Assembly: GCA_030765065.1 (NCBI GenBank)
Contig: CM060983.1
Location: 50,156,067-50,220,066, forward strand
DNA length: 64,000 nt
Reading direction: 5' to 3'
From: Deroplatys truncata
Taxonomy: Eukaryota > Arthropoda > Insecta > Mantodea > Mantidae
Shown: in pieces, positions 21,319 through 32,045 of the stretch
How positions within the stretch are numbered: the first letter of the stretch is position 1
Layout: each line of letters opens with the position of its first letter
The notes under the pieces: model-generated
The model's input: only the letters and a program-made list of their open reading frames with translations
Told to the model about the DNA's origin: nothing
Databases searched by the model: none
Translations under genes and position numbers: made by a program

Positions 21319-22606
21319 AGGGTCTTTCAACAAGAGTGTCGTATCTTAAACATGTGATAGTTGCCGCTGTTATTGAGTTACAGCAGTCATTTCTTTCAGG
21401 TGGTTACAGTGGTTATTGACAAATAGCCATGGAACGTTACAGCATTCAGCAACGCGTAGAAATTGTGAAAATGTATTATCAAAATGGATCATCTGTTCGC
21501 CAAACCATCCGTGTATTGTTGAAGCTTACGTTGTGCCTAATCGTCCCTGCGAGAGAACGATTCGGCGCTTGATCAATAAATTTGAAAGAAGTGTTTCTGT
21601 CAGCGATCAAAGAACGACTGTACGTACTCGACGTAAGCGCTCCAAAGAAACAGGCGCCGTTCATGAGAGTGAACGCGAGAACGGAAACAAAGCAATTGCT
21701 CGTCGAGCGCAAGAATTGGGGCTTTCGCCGACCACAACTTGGCGAATTCTGCATTGGACTTAAGTTTCACGCTTACAAAATGGTGTTAACTCAAGAACTA
21801 AAGCCCATACGTTGCGCCGTGTATTCGCTGACTGCGCTTTGGAGCAACTGGAAGCTGACCCGGATTTTTGTCGAAAAATCATCTTCAGTGACGAAGCCCA
21901 CTTTTGGATGGATGGTTGTGTTAACAAACAAAATTGCCGCTATTGGGGCAATCAGAATCCAATGCAGATTCAAGAACGACCACCTTATCCCCAAAAGGTT
22001 GCTGTGTGGTGTGGATTTTGGTATGGTGGAATCATTGGTCCATGTTTTTTCCAAGATGAAGATGGAGAAGCCCTAACTGTCAATGGAGAAAGATACTGAG
22101 CTCTTATAAGAGACTATTTTTGGCCTCAATTGGATGGCATGGATCTCAAAAACTTCTGGTTCCAGCAAGATGGTGCCACATGTCATACTGCTCTCGAAAC
22201 AATCGATCTTTTGAAGGAGAAGTACAGAGGTTTCATCATTTCCCGTGGTGGTGATGTTAACTGGCTCTCGAGGTCATGTGATTTAACGATGTTGGATTAC
22301 TTCTTGTGGGGTTATGTTAAATTTCGAGTTTATGTCAACAAGCCAGAAACAGTAAATGATCGTATGAATAACATCACGCGTGTTATTCGTGAAGTTGGAC
22401 CTAATTTACGTTTTTCTGTCATTGAAAATTGGGTCAACCGTATACGCGCAACCCAATGAAGTCGCGGCGGTCACTTAACTGATGTTCTCTTCCACACGTA
22501 ATGACATTAATTATGTTCCAAAATAAAAAAAGAAATAAACCTCTATCATTTATAGAACGTGTTTCATTTAAATTCAAAGAAACGACACTCTTGTTGAAAG
22601 ACCGTA
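21319..22606 (+). mobile_element. Nested Tc1/mariner element with 22-bp inverted ends
   Basis: GGTCTTTCAACAAGAGTGTC plus GT at 21321-21342 recurs exactly inverted at 22582-22603. TA lies outside both ends (21317-21318 and 22607-22608), the standard duplication of this superfamily. At 1.29 kb it has the size of a complete element and carries one transposase frame on the plus strand, now broken. It sits inside the transposase of the element at 20657-22943, so it is the younger of the two. Confidence 0.88.
21429..22459 (+). pseudogene. Transposase of the nested mariner, frameshifted
   Basis: The start MERYSIQQRVEIVKMYYQNG at 21429 is a DUF4817-like helix-turn-helix. After a frameshift near 21520, the sequence continues with ERTIRRLINKFE and ARRAQELGLSPTTTWRILH, a second helix-turn-helix. 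The catalytic region has SDEAHFWMDGCVNKQN (first Asp), FWFQQDGATCHTA (second Asp) and CDLTMLDYFLWGYVK (third Asp), and ends NRIRATQ with a stop at 22459. All three acidic residues remain, with breaks near 21520 and 21760 and a TGA at 22097-22099 after GERY. At ~343 codons it is near full length. The product cannot be made as one protein now, but damage is light compared with 17585-18627. Confidence 0.85.
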
Positions 22607-22971
22607 TACATCCGGAAGTCTTTCTACAAATCGTATTTTCATTTGAGCTGACTGAGTTAACACATACGAATCATAAACGAATACACACTGCGCAGTAGAA
22701 AACATATACTGAGCCATAATATACTTTGTGACAAAATAGAAGCAAAATAATAAATAAGTCATAATAACTGAACTACAACATATCATTGTCAACTCAATAC
22801 TGCAGATCCAGAGCAGAGCAAAGCCGCGTCAGTAGCGTTACCCCGATTACTGCAGCAGCAGCGTAGAATCATATGTCCTCACGCCCAGTGAAAAAAAAAA
22901 AAAAAAAAAACACCGCGCAGCCGGTTCTTAGCTCTTAGCTCTTTATCTATATACACATTCCGTTAACGAGA

Positions 22972-23420
22972 GAGATGGCTCAGCTGTAACGTGTAAGGCA
23001 CGCATTCGGGAGGTCCGAGTTAATTCCCGGTAGTCACGCACTCTGACCATGGCTTTTCATTTCCCTTCTATGCTTCAGATTGACTGGTTTCGTCGGTGTC
23101 GGGCAGATGTCGCAGAGGTTTGCGATTTCGAACTACTTCTTGGCCCTGCTAGACGGAAATCTGTCGAGCCTCTACCGCTGGGTCATGTTTCCCCGGTCCC
23201 ACTGGAGGGACGCCTCCGAGCGACTCTCCTGTGGCCCAGTGGTCAAGAGCTGGAACTATAAGAGAATCTGCGCGTCCTTGTCGACCTGCGCCGGCCTCGC
23301 TCTGCAGCCCTTACGTCTCCTGCGGTTCCCTCACCTCAAGCGTTCCTCCCGGGGGGGAGGTGTGCACAAAAGACCTATTGGGGTCCAGGTGCTAGGTGTC
23401 CGCTTCGTTGACTAGCCCTA
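22972..23420 (+). repeat. Composite tRNA-like SINE sequence, GC-rich
   Basis: GATGGCTCAGCTGTAACG and GGAGGTCCGAGTTAATTCCC (22976-23030) form A- and B-box-like elements of a tRNA-derived SINE head. A second A-box-like stretch, TGGCCCAGTGGTCAAGAG, lies at ~23232. The GC-rich body keeps open frames of 70 and 111 codons, which I read as chance in GC-rich DNA. No clear tail or duplication. Confidence 0.4.
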
Positions 23421-23564
23421 TTCTACATATTCTGTTGAAGGTATAAGGATACAATGGGCTAATGCGGTTGTCAATTTTTTTTAAAGGGGGTCGCTATGTG
23501 ATGGCTTTGAAATTTCATGCTCCTTGCATGATCACGAGGAAGAAAACAAACAGTGACTTAGCAT

Positions 23565-23725
23565 ATGAGAAAAGGTAAATGTGTTTGAAAATTCAAGCTA
23601 GTAACAAAGAATATCTCGGAAATGGTTAACCTCACAAAAATAATTGACAAATTGTGTCCTTAAACGAGATCTACGTTCTTTATATAATAACCTTATGTAT
23701 ATCTCTTACGATTTGTCAATTACAT
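23565..23725 (+). repeat. HE-family fragment, cut by a SINE
   Basis: GAAAATTCAAGCTAGTAACA, GAATATCTCGGAAATGGTTA and ACGAGATCTACGTTC follow family order and stop at TACGATTTGTCAATTACATAC. Confidence 0.5.
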
Positions 23726-23727
23726 AC

Positions 23728-23870
23728 TTGAATTCAGACCTTCCGAGTTCAAATCTCGGTTAAGGCGAGTTACCCAAGTAAAGTTTTTCTCGGGGTAACT
23801 TTAAGCTCTGTGGACCGGGCTGATTTGAACGTCACTTATCAATTTCATTCATTCATCCAATATTAATGTC
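23728..23870 (+). repeat. tRNA-like SINE fragment
   Basis: CCTTCCGAGTTCAAATCTCGG is a B-box stem-loop. The body CGAGTTACCCAAGTAAAGTT, CTCGGGGTAAC and GGACCGGGC is of a kind common after insect tRNA-like heads. The 5' half of the head is missing. Confidence 0.4.
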
Positions 23871-23894
23871 ATTTAACTGGGTAGGTAAACTATT

Positions 23895-24470
23895 AAAACA
23901 AGCTTATATGTTTCATTCATATCACTTTCTCTATCCACTATCGTTCATTTTTTGTATAGCTTCTACAAACTCTTATGAAAACCTATTTTTCTACTTACTT
24001 GATGTTAGTCCAGATAAACTTTTGCAGAAATAGTTTCATTACACATTTCGTTATAGGATACAAGGAGAATAGAGGAATTTGAATCGATGGTGAAATATTT
24101 AAAAGCACGTCGCCTTGAAATTCTAGAATCTTTCCACAACATTGCGAGAAACAGCTAAAACAACGACGAAGTATAGAAAAATAGAAACCGATAATAATAA
24201 ATATCTCCACAATACCTGTTGCCACCAAACTTTTTTCAGGATATCTACATTCTTTGAGTAGCACGTTTTCGTCTATCGCTTAACGTTTACCAGTTATACT
24301 AGATTATACATTCTGATTGAAGAGGACGTCAGAGGCCATTCCCAGAAAATTCAAGGCATATATTTTATTTGTCATGTAAGTAACTTAAATACACGGTATT
24401 TTGATCAAAATCTTATAGAAAATAGTAAACCACGAAGCATTTTGAATGTAAAGGGTACATTTTACGAAGG
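23895..24470 (+). repeat. HE-family copy, diverged, truncated
   Basis: It holds TTCATTCATATCACTTTCTC, AGATAAACTTTTGCAGAAAT, ACACATTTCGTTATAGGATAC, TATCGCTTAACGTTTACCAG and ATGTAAAGGGTACATTTTACG in family order. It ends before the microsatellite and hairpin. Confidence 0.55.
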
Positions 24471-24479
24471 GGCACCCGA

Positions 24480-24912
24480 AACCGGGGCAGAGCCCTCAAG
24501 TAGGCCCTTTTTGCTTCGAAAGTGACCTCTGGGAGGCAGGGATGAGGGGAGAGACACAAGGGCGACCAGATCCGGGACATGTGCAAGCATGAACGGGGTT
24601 CTTAATGTTTCCAGATGGAATGCATCTAATGCCGCTCAAACCCACCCGTAGTCTGTGAGCAGTCGGACCGACGCCAGGGAGAAATCTTCACAAAGCGCAC
24701 CACCACCGCCCAGCCGCAACACGCCGAAAACCGTAGCCTGGTCCTTTAACCCTGAAACAAGTGATGTTGATGAAGGAAATTGACAGGAAAGCCGTGATAG
24801 ACGATTAAACACCCTAGCATTCGCCTACCTATCCGGGAAAACCACAAAAAACCCATTGCCAGAGTGGGAAGTCGTCGGATATGGAACCCGAGTCCTCCCA
24901 AACGCAAGAAGT
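24480..24912 (-). repeat. GC-rich block ending in a tRNA-like SINE head
   Basis: Read on the minus strand from 24912, GGAGGACTCGGGTTCCATATCC is a B-box-like stem-loop, and TGGGTTTTTTGTGGTTTTCCCG is the start of a SINE body. The rest of the block is GC-rich and unassigned. Confidence 0.4.
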
Positions 24913-24914
24913 TT

Positions 24915-25004
24915 GGCATTTCATGTTTTTCCGGTGAAGTTTCGACAACGAATTTTTGTGTGGCATACACTACCTCTACTTACTAGAGAAAGAAGCAACA
25001 TCCT
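24915..25004 (+). repeat. HE-family terminal fragment
   Basis: TTTTTCCGGTGAAGTTTCG, ACGAATTTTTGTGTGG and CTACCTCTACTTACTAGAGAAAG match the last 90 bp of the family with a worn hairpin. Confidence 0.5.
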
Positions 25005-25384
25005 CTCACAAAAAAGTGTTGCTTTATGGGTTTATTAAGACTAGTCAACTCTTGGCTTTTGAGGATTGGTTCAGGGACGCTGCTCTTGCGTTGAGTGTTG
25101 AGGGCAACTGCAGGTATTTTCTGCCCCATGATCCCACACGATGTGATGATAATGTTCCGCTGCCACGTGCTGTCAAGATTTGTGTGCTCAGGAGGAACAC
25201 AAGCAGATGCAAGAAGAAAGACCAAGCAAGAAGTCGCCGCACCCTTCGCTGTAACCTTGAGAGCAGCTGTTGTGGTGACGTTCAGCTGTCTGGTCCAGGC
25301 CAGGTGGCAGTGGACCTTCTAACGATCTCCAAACTCGACAACTCTGGGCCCGGACCTGTATCTGACTTTGTCTACTCATTTTAG
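25005..25384 (+). other. Unassigned open frame in GC-rich DNA
   Basis: An open frame of about 125 codons runs through GC-rich sequence and ends at TAG 25382-25384. It contains VEGNCRYFLPHDPTRCDDN and LRRNTSRCKKKDQARSRR. No domain is known to me. It lies between HE copies and may be part of an unrecognised element. Opposite-strand frames are also open over parts of it, which weakens a coding claim. Confidence 0.2.
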
Positions 25385-25456
25385 TCTAGTAGATACTGCT
25401 TCAAAAATCCATTCCGCTATCACACATACACGCGCGCGTTCGTGCGTGTATGTGTG

Positions 25457-26150
25457 GACAGTATACAAATTATTCCTACGAAAGTTTATTTTCCTATCTA
25501 CTTCATTTTAATCGAGATAAACCTTCGCAGAAATAGCTGCATTACACATTTCGTTATAGATACAAAGAGAATAGCGACAGTCAAATGTTTAAAAACTGGA
25601 TGCTACATGCTGGCTTTAAAATTCCATACTCCATCACGAGAAACAACTGAAAATCGATAGGACTTGAAAAGAATGACTAAGTATTGAACAATTAGAACCA
25701 TTAATAAGGATATCTCGAGGATGGATGATGCCACAAAAAAGGTTATTTGAAATAAATTGTATGTTTTATCACTTAAAGTTTACCAGTTGTATAAGATTAT
25801 GCAAAATTCCATCCAAATGAAGAGGACTTCATAGGCTATCCCCAAAAGCTTCAAGATATAAATTTTATTTGTTATGTAAACATCTTTAACACATGACATT
25901 TTAATCAAAGTCGTTTCAGGCATTTTTCAGAAAACCAAAACAACTCGAAAAATGTTCCACGTAAAGGTTAGTTTGGGGTGGGAGGATTTTTCTTGAAAGT
26001 TCTCTATCTCATACACACACTTTTCCTAAAAATGATTTATTTTTAATTTAAAGGGGGACTTAAAACATTATTTCGGTGAAATATCGATATCGAATTCTTG
26101 TGCGAAATGCAATACCTTCTCTACTTACTATGAACGTGCTACAGAAAGCA
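25457..26150 (+). mobile_element. HE-family (subfamily 2) copy, first of a head-to-tail pair
   Basis: It starts at the GTATACAAATTATTCC block, so the first ~50 bp are lost, and continues through all body landmarks. The end is CTTCTCTACTTACTATGAACG with ACAGAAAGC. The next copy starts five bases later. Confidence 0.65.
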
Positions 26151-26154
26151 AAAA

Positions 26155-26953
26155 TCTGATGTGCATTCATATAGCTTTCTCTACTCACTCTTCTACAAAA
26201 GCTTATCTCGTATCTACTTCTTGTTAATACAGATAAACATTCATTTCACATGTACACATTTCATTGCAGAAAGAATACAGTATACTAAAGCGATAGACAA
26301 ACCTTTTCAAAGCCTGCCACTATGTGAAAGCCTTTAAATTCGGTTCTCTTTGCATAGAGGTGGAAAAAAAAGAAAGAAAGAAAGAAACCAATAGTGATTC
26401 CAGTTGAGGAAAGTAAAAGTATTTGAAAATTCGAACCAATAACAAAGAATATATCGGAAACCGTTAACGCCACAAAAATTTTTATTCGTAAAAAATTGTG
26501 TGTACATCAATATCTTTTTGTCTTTCTTACGGTTTACCAATTACACAAAAGTGGTTCAGCATAAAAAGGTTACTCGCAGAAAATTCAAGACATGCATTTT
26601 ATTTCTCATTAAAATAGCTTAAACATATGGTATTTTAATCAAAATCATTAGAGCCATTTTTGAGAAAATCAGAAAAACAACGAAATATTTTCCATGTAAA
26701 CACTAGTTTCGGGTGGGACGATTTTCAACATCTTCTTGTCGTATCCTTGGGAGGTCTTGAACTTAAACATCAAATTTCGTATTTAACCGACTTTCAGTTT
26801 TTAGTTATGTTGTTCACAGGTACACACACTCACGCGGACGCACATACAGACCTTTTTCTAAAGATTCTTTTTTTTTTAGGTCAGGGAAACTCAAAACACA
26901 TATTTCTGTGAAATCTCGAAGTGTAATCTCTCTACTTACGTAGTAGAAAAAGT
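26155..26953 (+). mobile_element. HE-family copy, second of a head-to-tail pair
   Basis: It starts TCTGATGTGCATTCATATAG and CTTTCTCTACTC, runs through the CACACACTCACGCGGACG block at ~26822-26840 and ends CTCTCTACTTACGTAGTAGAAAAAGT. About 800 bp, with both ends present. Confidence 0.7.
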
Positions 26954-27400
26954 AAAACTGAAAAGTCGGTTAAATACCCCACTTGGCATTCAAGTTCAGT
27001 TTATTCCAAAGAATGTGTTTGCTCATTCTTACAAGCTAAGGTCTCTCTCCTTCCCTCCCTCCCCCCTCTCTCTCTCTAACTCACGCACACATACATACAA
27101 AAGACTTTTAAAATGTGACTTTGTCGCTTCAGTGTAGACGTTTATACACCTTATAATTATCTATCACTTACCAGAATAATTTCTGTCACAGTTACATTAT
27201 ATGTGCAGATAATAGCTGTTATTTATATATGATTTATTACATAAATGATAATAATAACTACCTTATCATAAAGAGGTTGGACATGTTGCCCACTATCCAC
27301 ACATTTGTGGAATCTGGAGTTGAGAGAATTTCTCGTTTGCATTGTGTATTTATTTATTTAGTTCTTCCAATGTATGGGGGTTTATTGTATACACATTATT
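26954..27400. other. Unassigned AT-rich spacer with CT run
   Basis: It contains a pyrimidine run at ~27044-27078 and a 63-codon chance frame. No gene seen. Confidence 0.3.
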
Positions 27401-28219
27401 ACTTTCTCTACTATGTATAGTAAGTAGAGGAAGTATTGTATTCCACCCAAAAATTCGATACCGAGATTTCACCGGAAATATGTGTTTTGAGGCCCCCTGA
27501 ATTCAAAAAAAGCATTTTTGGAAACTTGTCCGTGTGAGTGTGTCTGTTAACAGCATAACTCAGAAACGAACAGTCGGATAAAAACCAAACTTGGTATTTA
27601 GGTTCAGTATATTCCAGAGATGCGACACGAAGGTTTTCAAGAAAATCCCCCACCACAGATTACCCTTCACATGGAAAATTTTTTTAAAATTTTAATTTTC
27701 TCAAAACGGCTCTAACGATTTTGATTCAAATATCATATGTTTAAGATACTTTCATGACAAATAAAATGTATATCTTGAATTTTCTGGGAATGTCTCCAAA
27801 AGTATTCTTCATTGTGAACGACTTTTGCATAACTGGTAAACCATAAGAGATAGACAAAAGTTTACTACACAAAAAATGTAGATCGCGTTAAAATACACAA
27901 TTTATGTCGTATACATTTTTTTTGAGTGAATCATTTTCGAGATATTGCTTGTTATTCCCTTAAATTTTCCAATACTTTTTCTCAAATGGGATTTCGTTAT
28001 TCATTTTATTTTGGTAATGCAAAGAGAATAGAATGCTTCACATAGCAATCAGTTCTTAAGACTTGATTATCACTTAAAGCCCACCAATTCTCCTTGCATC
28101 TACAAGAAAGTTAGCAATAAGATTAACATCTCGATTAACATGAAGCATATGAAGAATAAGCGTTTGTAAAAATAGTTTGTACAAGAGTAGGGAAAGTCAT
28201 GTGCGTGTAACACATCAGA
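27401..28219 (-). mobile_element. HE-family element, complete (819 bp)
   Basis: The low-coordinate end is ACTTTCTCTACTATGTATAGTAAGTAGAGGAAGT, a hairpin written here in two arms (ACTTTCTCTACT and AGTAGAGGAAGT). The high-coordinate end is GAGTAGGGAAAGTCATGTG followed by TAACACATCAGA and a T-run. Internal landmarks are all present: TTCGATACCGAGATTTCACC, the GTGTGAGTGTGTCTG microsatellite, ACAGTCGGATAAAAACC and TTCTTCATTGTGAACGAC. No long frame is maintained. A good type copy for the family. Confidence 0.75.
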
Positions 28220-29380
28220 TTTTGTTTCACTTGTAATTGTCTTTTGCGAAGCCACGCTTAATATTATTCTCTAACGAGGCAGGATTCTATTTACATGCTT
28301 ATGTTCCGTCGTAAAATAACAGATACTAAAGCACAGAGAAACGCGATTTTACACGAGATTCCCTTGCATGATGCTGGTGTGTAGTGTGCAGTAAATGCAT
28401 ACAGAATAATAGGACATATATTTTCTGAACAAAGAATACATGCAGAGAGATACGGGAATGGCTTACACCGTTTTTTTAACAGCTGATCGATGTTGAAAGT
28501 CAGTGTAGGTATTTCTAATAAAATTTTGCTAGCGTAAGTGTCATTAAGTTTAATTCAGTAATTTTTAAAGATAGGGTATTTAGTAAAGGATGTTAGTCCT
28601 TAAGATCCCTATTCACTGGAAGAACTAAAAAAAACATAGACGAGAAATTCGCTCAATTTCGGATATTGAACTCTCGAGTGTAAATGAAAATTGTAATGAT
28701 AACTCAATGAGAACTTGAGGCGTTTGCGCGGATACTAAACTGTTTCGGTGGGAGACCGAGCTGCGGCGACCGGGGCTTGAGCAGCCGGTGGTCACAGTGT
28801 AGAAGAAGTGCACTATATGATAAGATAAAAGGGTGATTGGTCGATATCCGAGGTATTGCTAAACGTTATTAGCCAATATAAATACGTAGCATATGTATAA
28901 TTACTAGAGATTGTGGTCTTGTCTTACCAATACATGTAAAATTCTTCATTGGCTCAAACAAAGTAGTGGGGGAAGCGAAGTTACTTAGTGAATTATTTCT
29001 TAAGAGTTGCCATAGTTTCAAATAGTTCAGACAATACACATGTTAGCCACTTAAAAGCGGATACAATATTTCATGTTGATGGAAGACTTTTTAGCGTGCT
29101 ATAGGGAACATTAGTGCTGACATCGGCTGATATTAACCATCTGGGTATCGGGAAGTGGTTTACACTCAAGGGCCAGATGGCAATATAGCCCTAGGGACGG
29201 GAAGGGAGGTTGTCTGAAGACTCTTTGTGGCTGAAGGAGGAGGAGGAATATTGACTACATCTAACATCTTGTTTCCTCAGACAGTGAATGAAGGCATTTG
29301 GTACTAGGGCATTATGAAGAACGAAATAGGTACCTACATGTTAAGGAAAGCCTACACATAAATGTTGACATCTCAAACCA
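28220..29380. other. Unassigned spacer
   Basis: Low-complexity and AT-rich in most of its length. The GGAGACCGAGCTGCGGCGAC stretch near 28750 and the 62-codon minus frame over it have no assignment. Confidence 0.25.
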
Positions 29381-31172
29381 TCTGATGTGATACATTCACA
29401 TGACTTTCTCTGCTCTCTTATCTTTATTAGTGGGTATACAAACTATTCTTACTGAAGCTTATTTTTCTATCTACTACATTTAATCCAAATAAACCTTTGC
29501 AGAAATAGCTACATACATTTGAAGAAGTTTTCATGTTATGGTGTATGCCCCGGGCGTCAATTTGAAGATGGTTTTGTTGCTTCACGTATGGAAAGCTAAT
29601 TTGAAGTAGGAGGTTGTATTGTAGTTCAACTGTTGGGGAGCCGAACTTGAAATTCGTTGCAACCACACGTATAGTACCCGCTTTCCGGTAGCCTTCGCCC
29701 CAAATGTACTTTCCGGTGGCCTTTGCCCCCCCCCAAATTTTTTGTAACAATATTAACTTTGTAATTTGACTGTTTCTTTAAATATTACATATTTATGTTT
29801 GCCTCGGCTGCGTCAGTATTATTGTTAGGGACATGCTTCTCTTTGCAGGGTTGTGGTGCGACTGAAGAATTTAGGCTTACACAGATTATAATTTTACTTC
29901 ACTCCTTTTATTAATGCTTGACACGATTTAAATAACACTTCATTGATATAGAGAGCTGTGAGATTCTTTTATTAATTACTTGCACTTTTTAACACAAACT
30001 ATTTTCGTCTCACAGAATACGTATCAAATTTCTCGAGGACAAATCTCGCGTCTGGTTAGAAACACTGTCTACAAGCAACTGAATTGATTTCTACCGCCTA
30101 AATCTGTAAATTTTTGTATTTCAAGTCTCTGATTGGCTATTCCTACTCCAATAGAATACCTTCATTTAACTAAAGCTTTTTGGTTGTTGATTGGCTATTT
30201 CTTAAACTGTCTCAAAATTTACATTATTGTTCTCCAATAATGACTAGTAGCATTTAAACTTTCAGATTTATTATTGCCTCAAAGTTACCTCATTGCTACC
30301 TCATTGTTAGCAACTTTTAACCTATTATTCTCACAGCTCCTACATTATTAAATTACATTCATATAACATTATTGAATATGTATAGAATAAATAAATATTA
30401 ATACCACAATGACTATTATATACATTTTACAGATTATTACATACACATATTGCTTTAAGGCGGGCTGTTATGAATTTATATTACATAATTAGACTGAAAT
30501 CATTTAAGTGCTAAAAATACTGCCTCATATTACACATTTCTTATAAATGTCAAGGGAACAGCGATAGTCAAATGTTTAACTGGACGCTATACGCTGCCTT
30601 AAAATTCCACACTGTTTCCATGACATCCTGAGAAACAACTGTAAATCGATGGGACTTCAAGAGAATGACAAGTATTGGAAAATTCGGACCTTCATAACGA
30701 ATATCTCAGAAACGGCTTATGCCACAAAAAGACTTATTTTAAGTAAATTGTCTGTTTTAAAGATATACACATTTTTGGTGTGGTATGTTTTCGTCTATTT
30801 CTTAACGTTTGCAGGTTATACAAGATTATGCAAAATTCCTTCCAAATAAACTGCACTTCCTAGGCTATTAATTCAAGATAAATATTTTGTTTTATCTTTC
30901 ATACAAGGTATTTTAATCAAAATAGAAAATTTTTTACAAAGTCAAAATTTTCGAAAAATGCTCCATGTAAAGGGTGGTTGGGATTAGGGAATTTTCTTGT
31001 AAATCTTCGTGTCTCATTCTGTGAAGATACTAAACTTAAATACAAAGTTTGGTATTTATCCGACTTTTCGTTTTTAAATTATGCTGTTAACAGACACAGA
31101 CAGACACACACACACACACACACACACACGGACATGCTTCCTAAAATGCTTTATTTCCCCTACTTACTATAC
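29381..31172 (+). mobile_element. HE-family (subfamily 2) element split by an LTR
   Basis: It starts TCTGATGTGATACATTCACA and TGACTTTCTCTGCTC, and is interrupted after AGAAATAGCTACAT at ~29514. It resumes at 30528 with ATTACACATTTCTTATAAATG and continues through the (CA)n run at 31094-31129 to a truncated TTTCCCCTACTTACTATAC. The sequences on each side of the insert are continuous with the family body. Confidence 0.7.
29648..30527 (-). mobile_element. LTR, family A, copy 3 (leader at 29515-29647)
   Basis: Read on the minus strand it starts TGAGGCAGTATTTTTAGCAC at 30527 and ends ATTTCA at 29648. The putative primer site AGTTCGGCTCCCCAACAG follows, then AATTAGCTTTCCATACGTG and AATTGACGCCCGGGGC modules. 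It lies wholly within an HE copy, giving relative age. The internal coding region is missing. Confidence 0.65.
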
Positions 31173-31189
31173 TAAATAACTTTTTATAA

Positions 31190-31345
31190 TTTTTACTTTC
31201 TCATGCATGATTTGAGGCCCCCTAAACTAAGAAAATCAGTTTTACAAAAGATCCCTGTGTGTGTTTGTGTGTGTGAACAGCATCGAAATTCCGGATACAC
31301 CAAACTAGCCTTTACGTGGATTTTGATTATCATACCAAGACTATT
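31190..31345 (-). repeat. HE-family fragment
   Basis: TTTTTACTTTCTCATGC, TTTGAGGCCCCCTAAACT and a GTGTGTGTTTGTGTGTGTGAAC run match the hairpin side of the family, but the hairpin itself is mostly gone. Confidence 0.5.
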
Positions 31346-31731
31346 TAAAATATTTACATGAAAACTAAAATATAGGTATTGAGTTTTCTGAGATTTGTCT
31401 GTGAATTAAACATACATATTACTAATAAATCAATTCGGTATTTCCTATCTTAGATTTGCTTTGTTAAATTTCAAACAATTATAAAACTCTATAATATATT
31501 CTCTTCGATTTAGAAAGTAACAGAAAATTTATCGCAGCATTTGCTTCATCCATTACCTCAGATGGAACATTGTAACCATTTCGGAATTTTGTTTATGCAT
31601 ACAGACAAATCATATCTTATTTAAAGGTTTATTCAGCAATCAGTAAAAAATCATCATTATTATTTTTAATAATAATAACAAAAGGTAATGGCCGTTCCCT
31701 CACAGTGAGAATTGGATAACAACCAAAAGAC

Positions 31732-32045
31732 ATGAGCAAATACAAGCAACTGAAATGCTATTTCTCCGAAACGTTAAAGGAAACAGAGTTAGAGCAGATA
31801 GGACTAGAAATGAAACTGTCAGAGACTAATTATATGTATAAGATTAAAGATGAGCTTAATACATGGGAAAGAAAATGGACAGAACATCTAATGAGATTGG
31901 ATTACGATAGAATACCAAAGAGAGCTTTGTTATACAACCCGAGACGAACAAGAGACATTGACCGACCCGTAGAAGATGCTCTCCACTTATGAACTTCGCC
32001 GGAACGGCTATTTAGTCTAAACCTTGAAAAAGATGATTATTATTA
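31732..32045 (+). pseudogene. LINE reverse transcriptase C-terminal end and 3' UTR
   Basis: The frame to the stop at 31990-31992 contains WERKWTEHLMRLDYDRIPKR and LLYNPRRTRDIDRP. The pattern W..H..R...RIPK..L.Y.P.GRR..GRP is the usual end of non-LTR retrotransposon ORF2 proteins in insects. Only the last ~50 codons are recognisable, and upstream sequence is not coding. GGAACGGCTATTTAG...GATGATTATTATTAAATAA after the stop fits a LINE 3' tail. 5' truncation is normal for LINE copies. The key RW after GRP reads VED, a sign of decay. Confidence 0.6.

Larger units (their letters stand above)
20796..22717 (-). pseudogene. Mariner-group transposase interrupted by another transposon
   Basis: The N-terminal part starts MAQYMFSTAQCVFVYDSY at 22717 and runs to LPDV at ~22609. 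It is the helix-turn-helix beginning of an insect mariner-group transposase. The rest lies beyond the nested element, from ~21316 down: KKPKRQRRILTEVTQDDIGH, then the second Asp segment FLQDSATAHMTDISM, then RYPDLTPCEFYLWGKFKHKV and a C-terminal end CQKYMDNDDGQFQHLLS with a stop at 20796. The third Asp position reads TPCEFYLW, with Glu where relatives usually have Asp. The region with the first Asp is deleted and frameshifts separate the parts. Removing the nested insert and one TA rejoins LPDV to NVPG in frame, so the gene was broken by that insertion or was still open when it occurred. Confidence 0.75.
20657..22943 (-). mobile_element. Mariner-group element split by a second mariner
   Basis: The two ends share an inverted block of about 24 bp (AAGAACCGGCTGCGCGGTG plus T-run) inside slightly longer, imperfect ends: GAGAGCCAATGAAGT on the left and AAGAGCTAAGAGCT, read inward, on the right. 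TA precedes the left end at 20655-20656. Without the nested insert (21319-22606), the element is ~1.0 kb and encodes one degraded transposase on the minus strand. The MITE at 11471-11675 is a relative. Confidence 0.75.

Noticed and set aside
23049-23415. Frames of 70 and 111 codons
   Set aside because: They overlap in different phases within GC-rich SINE-like DNA and show no domain.
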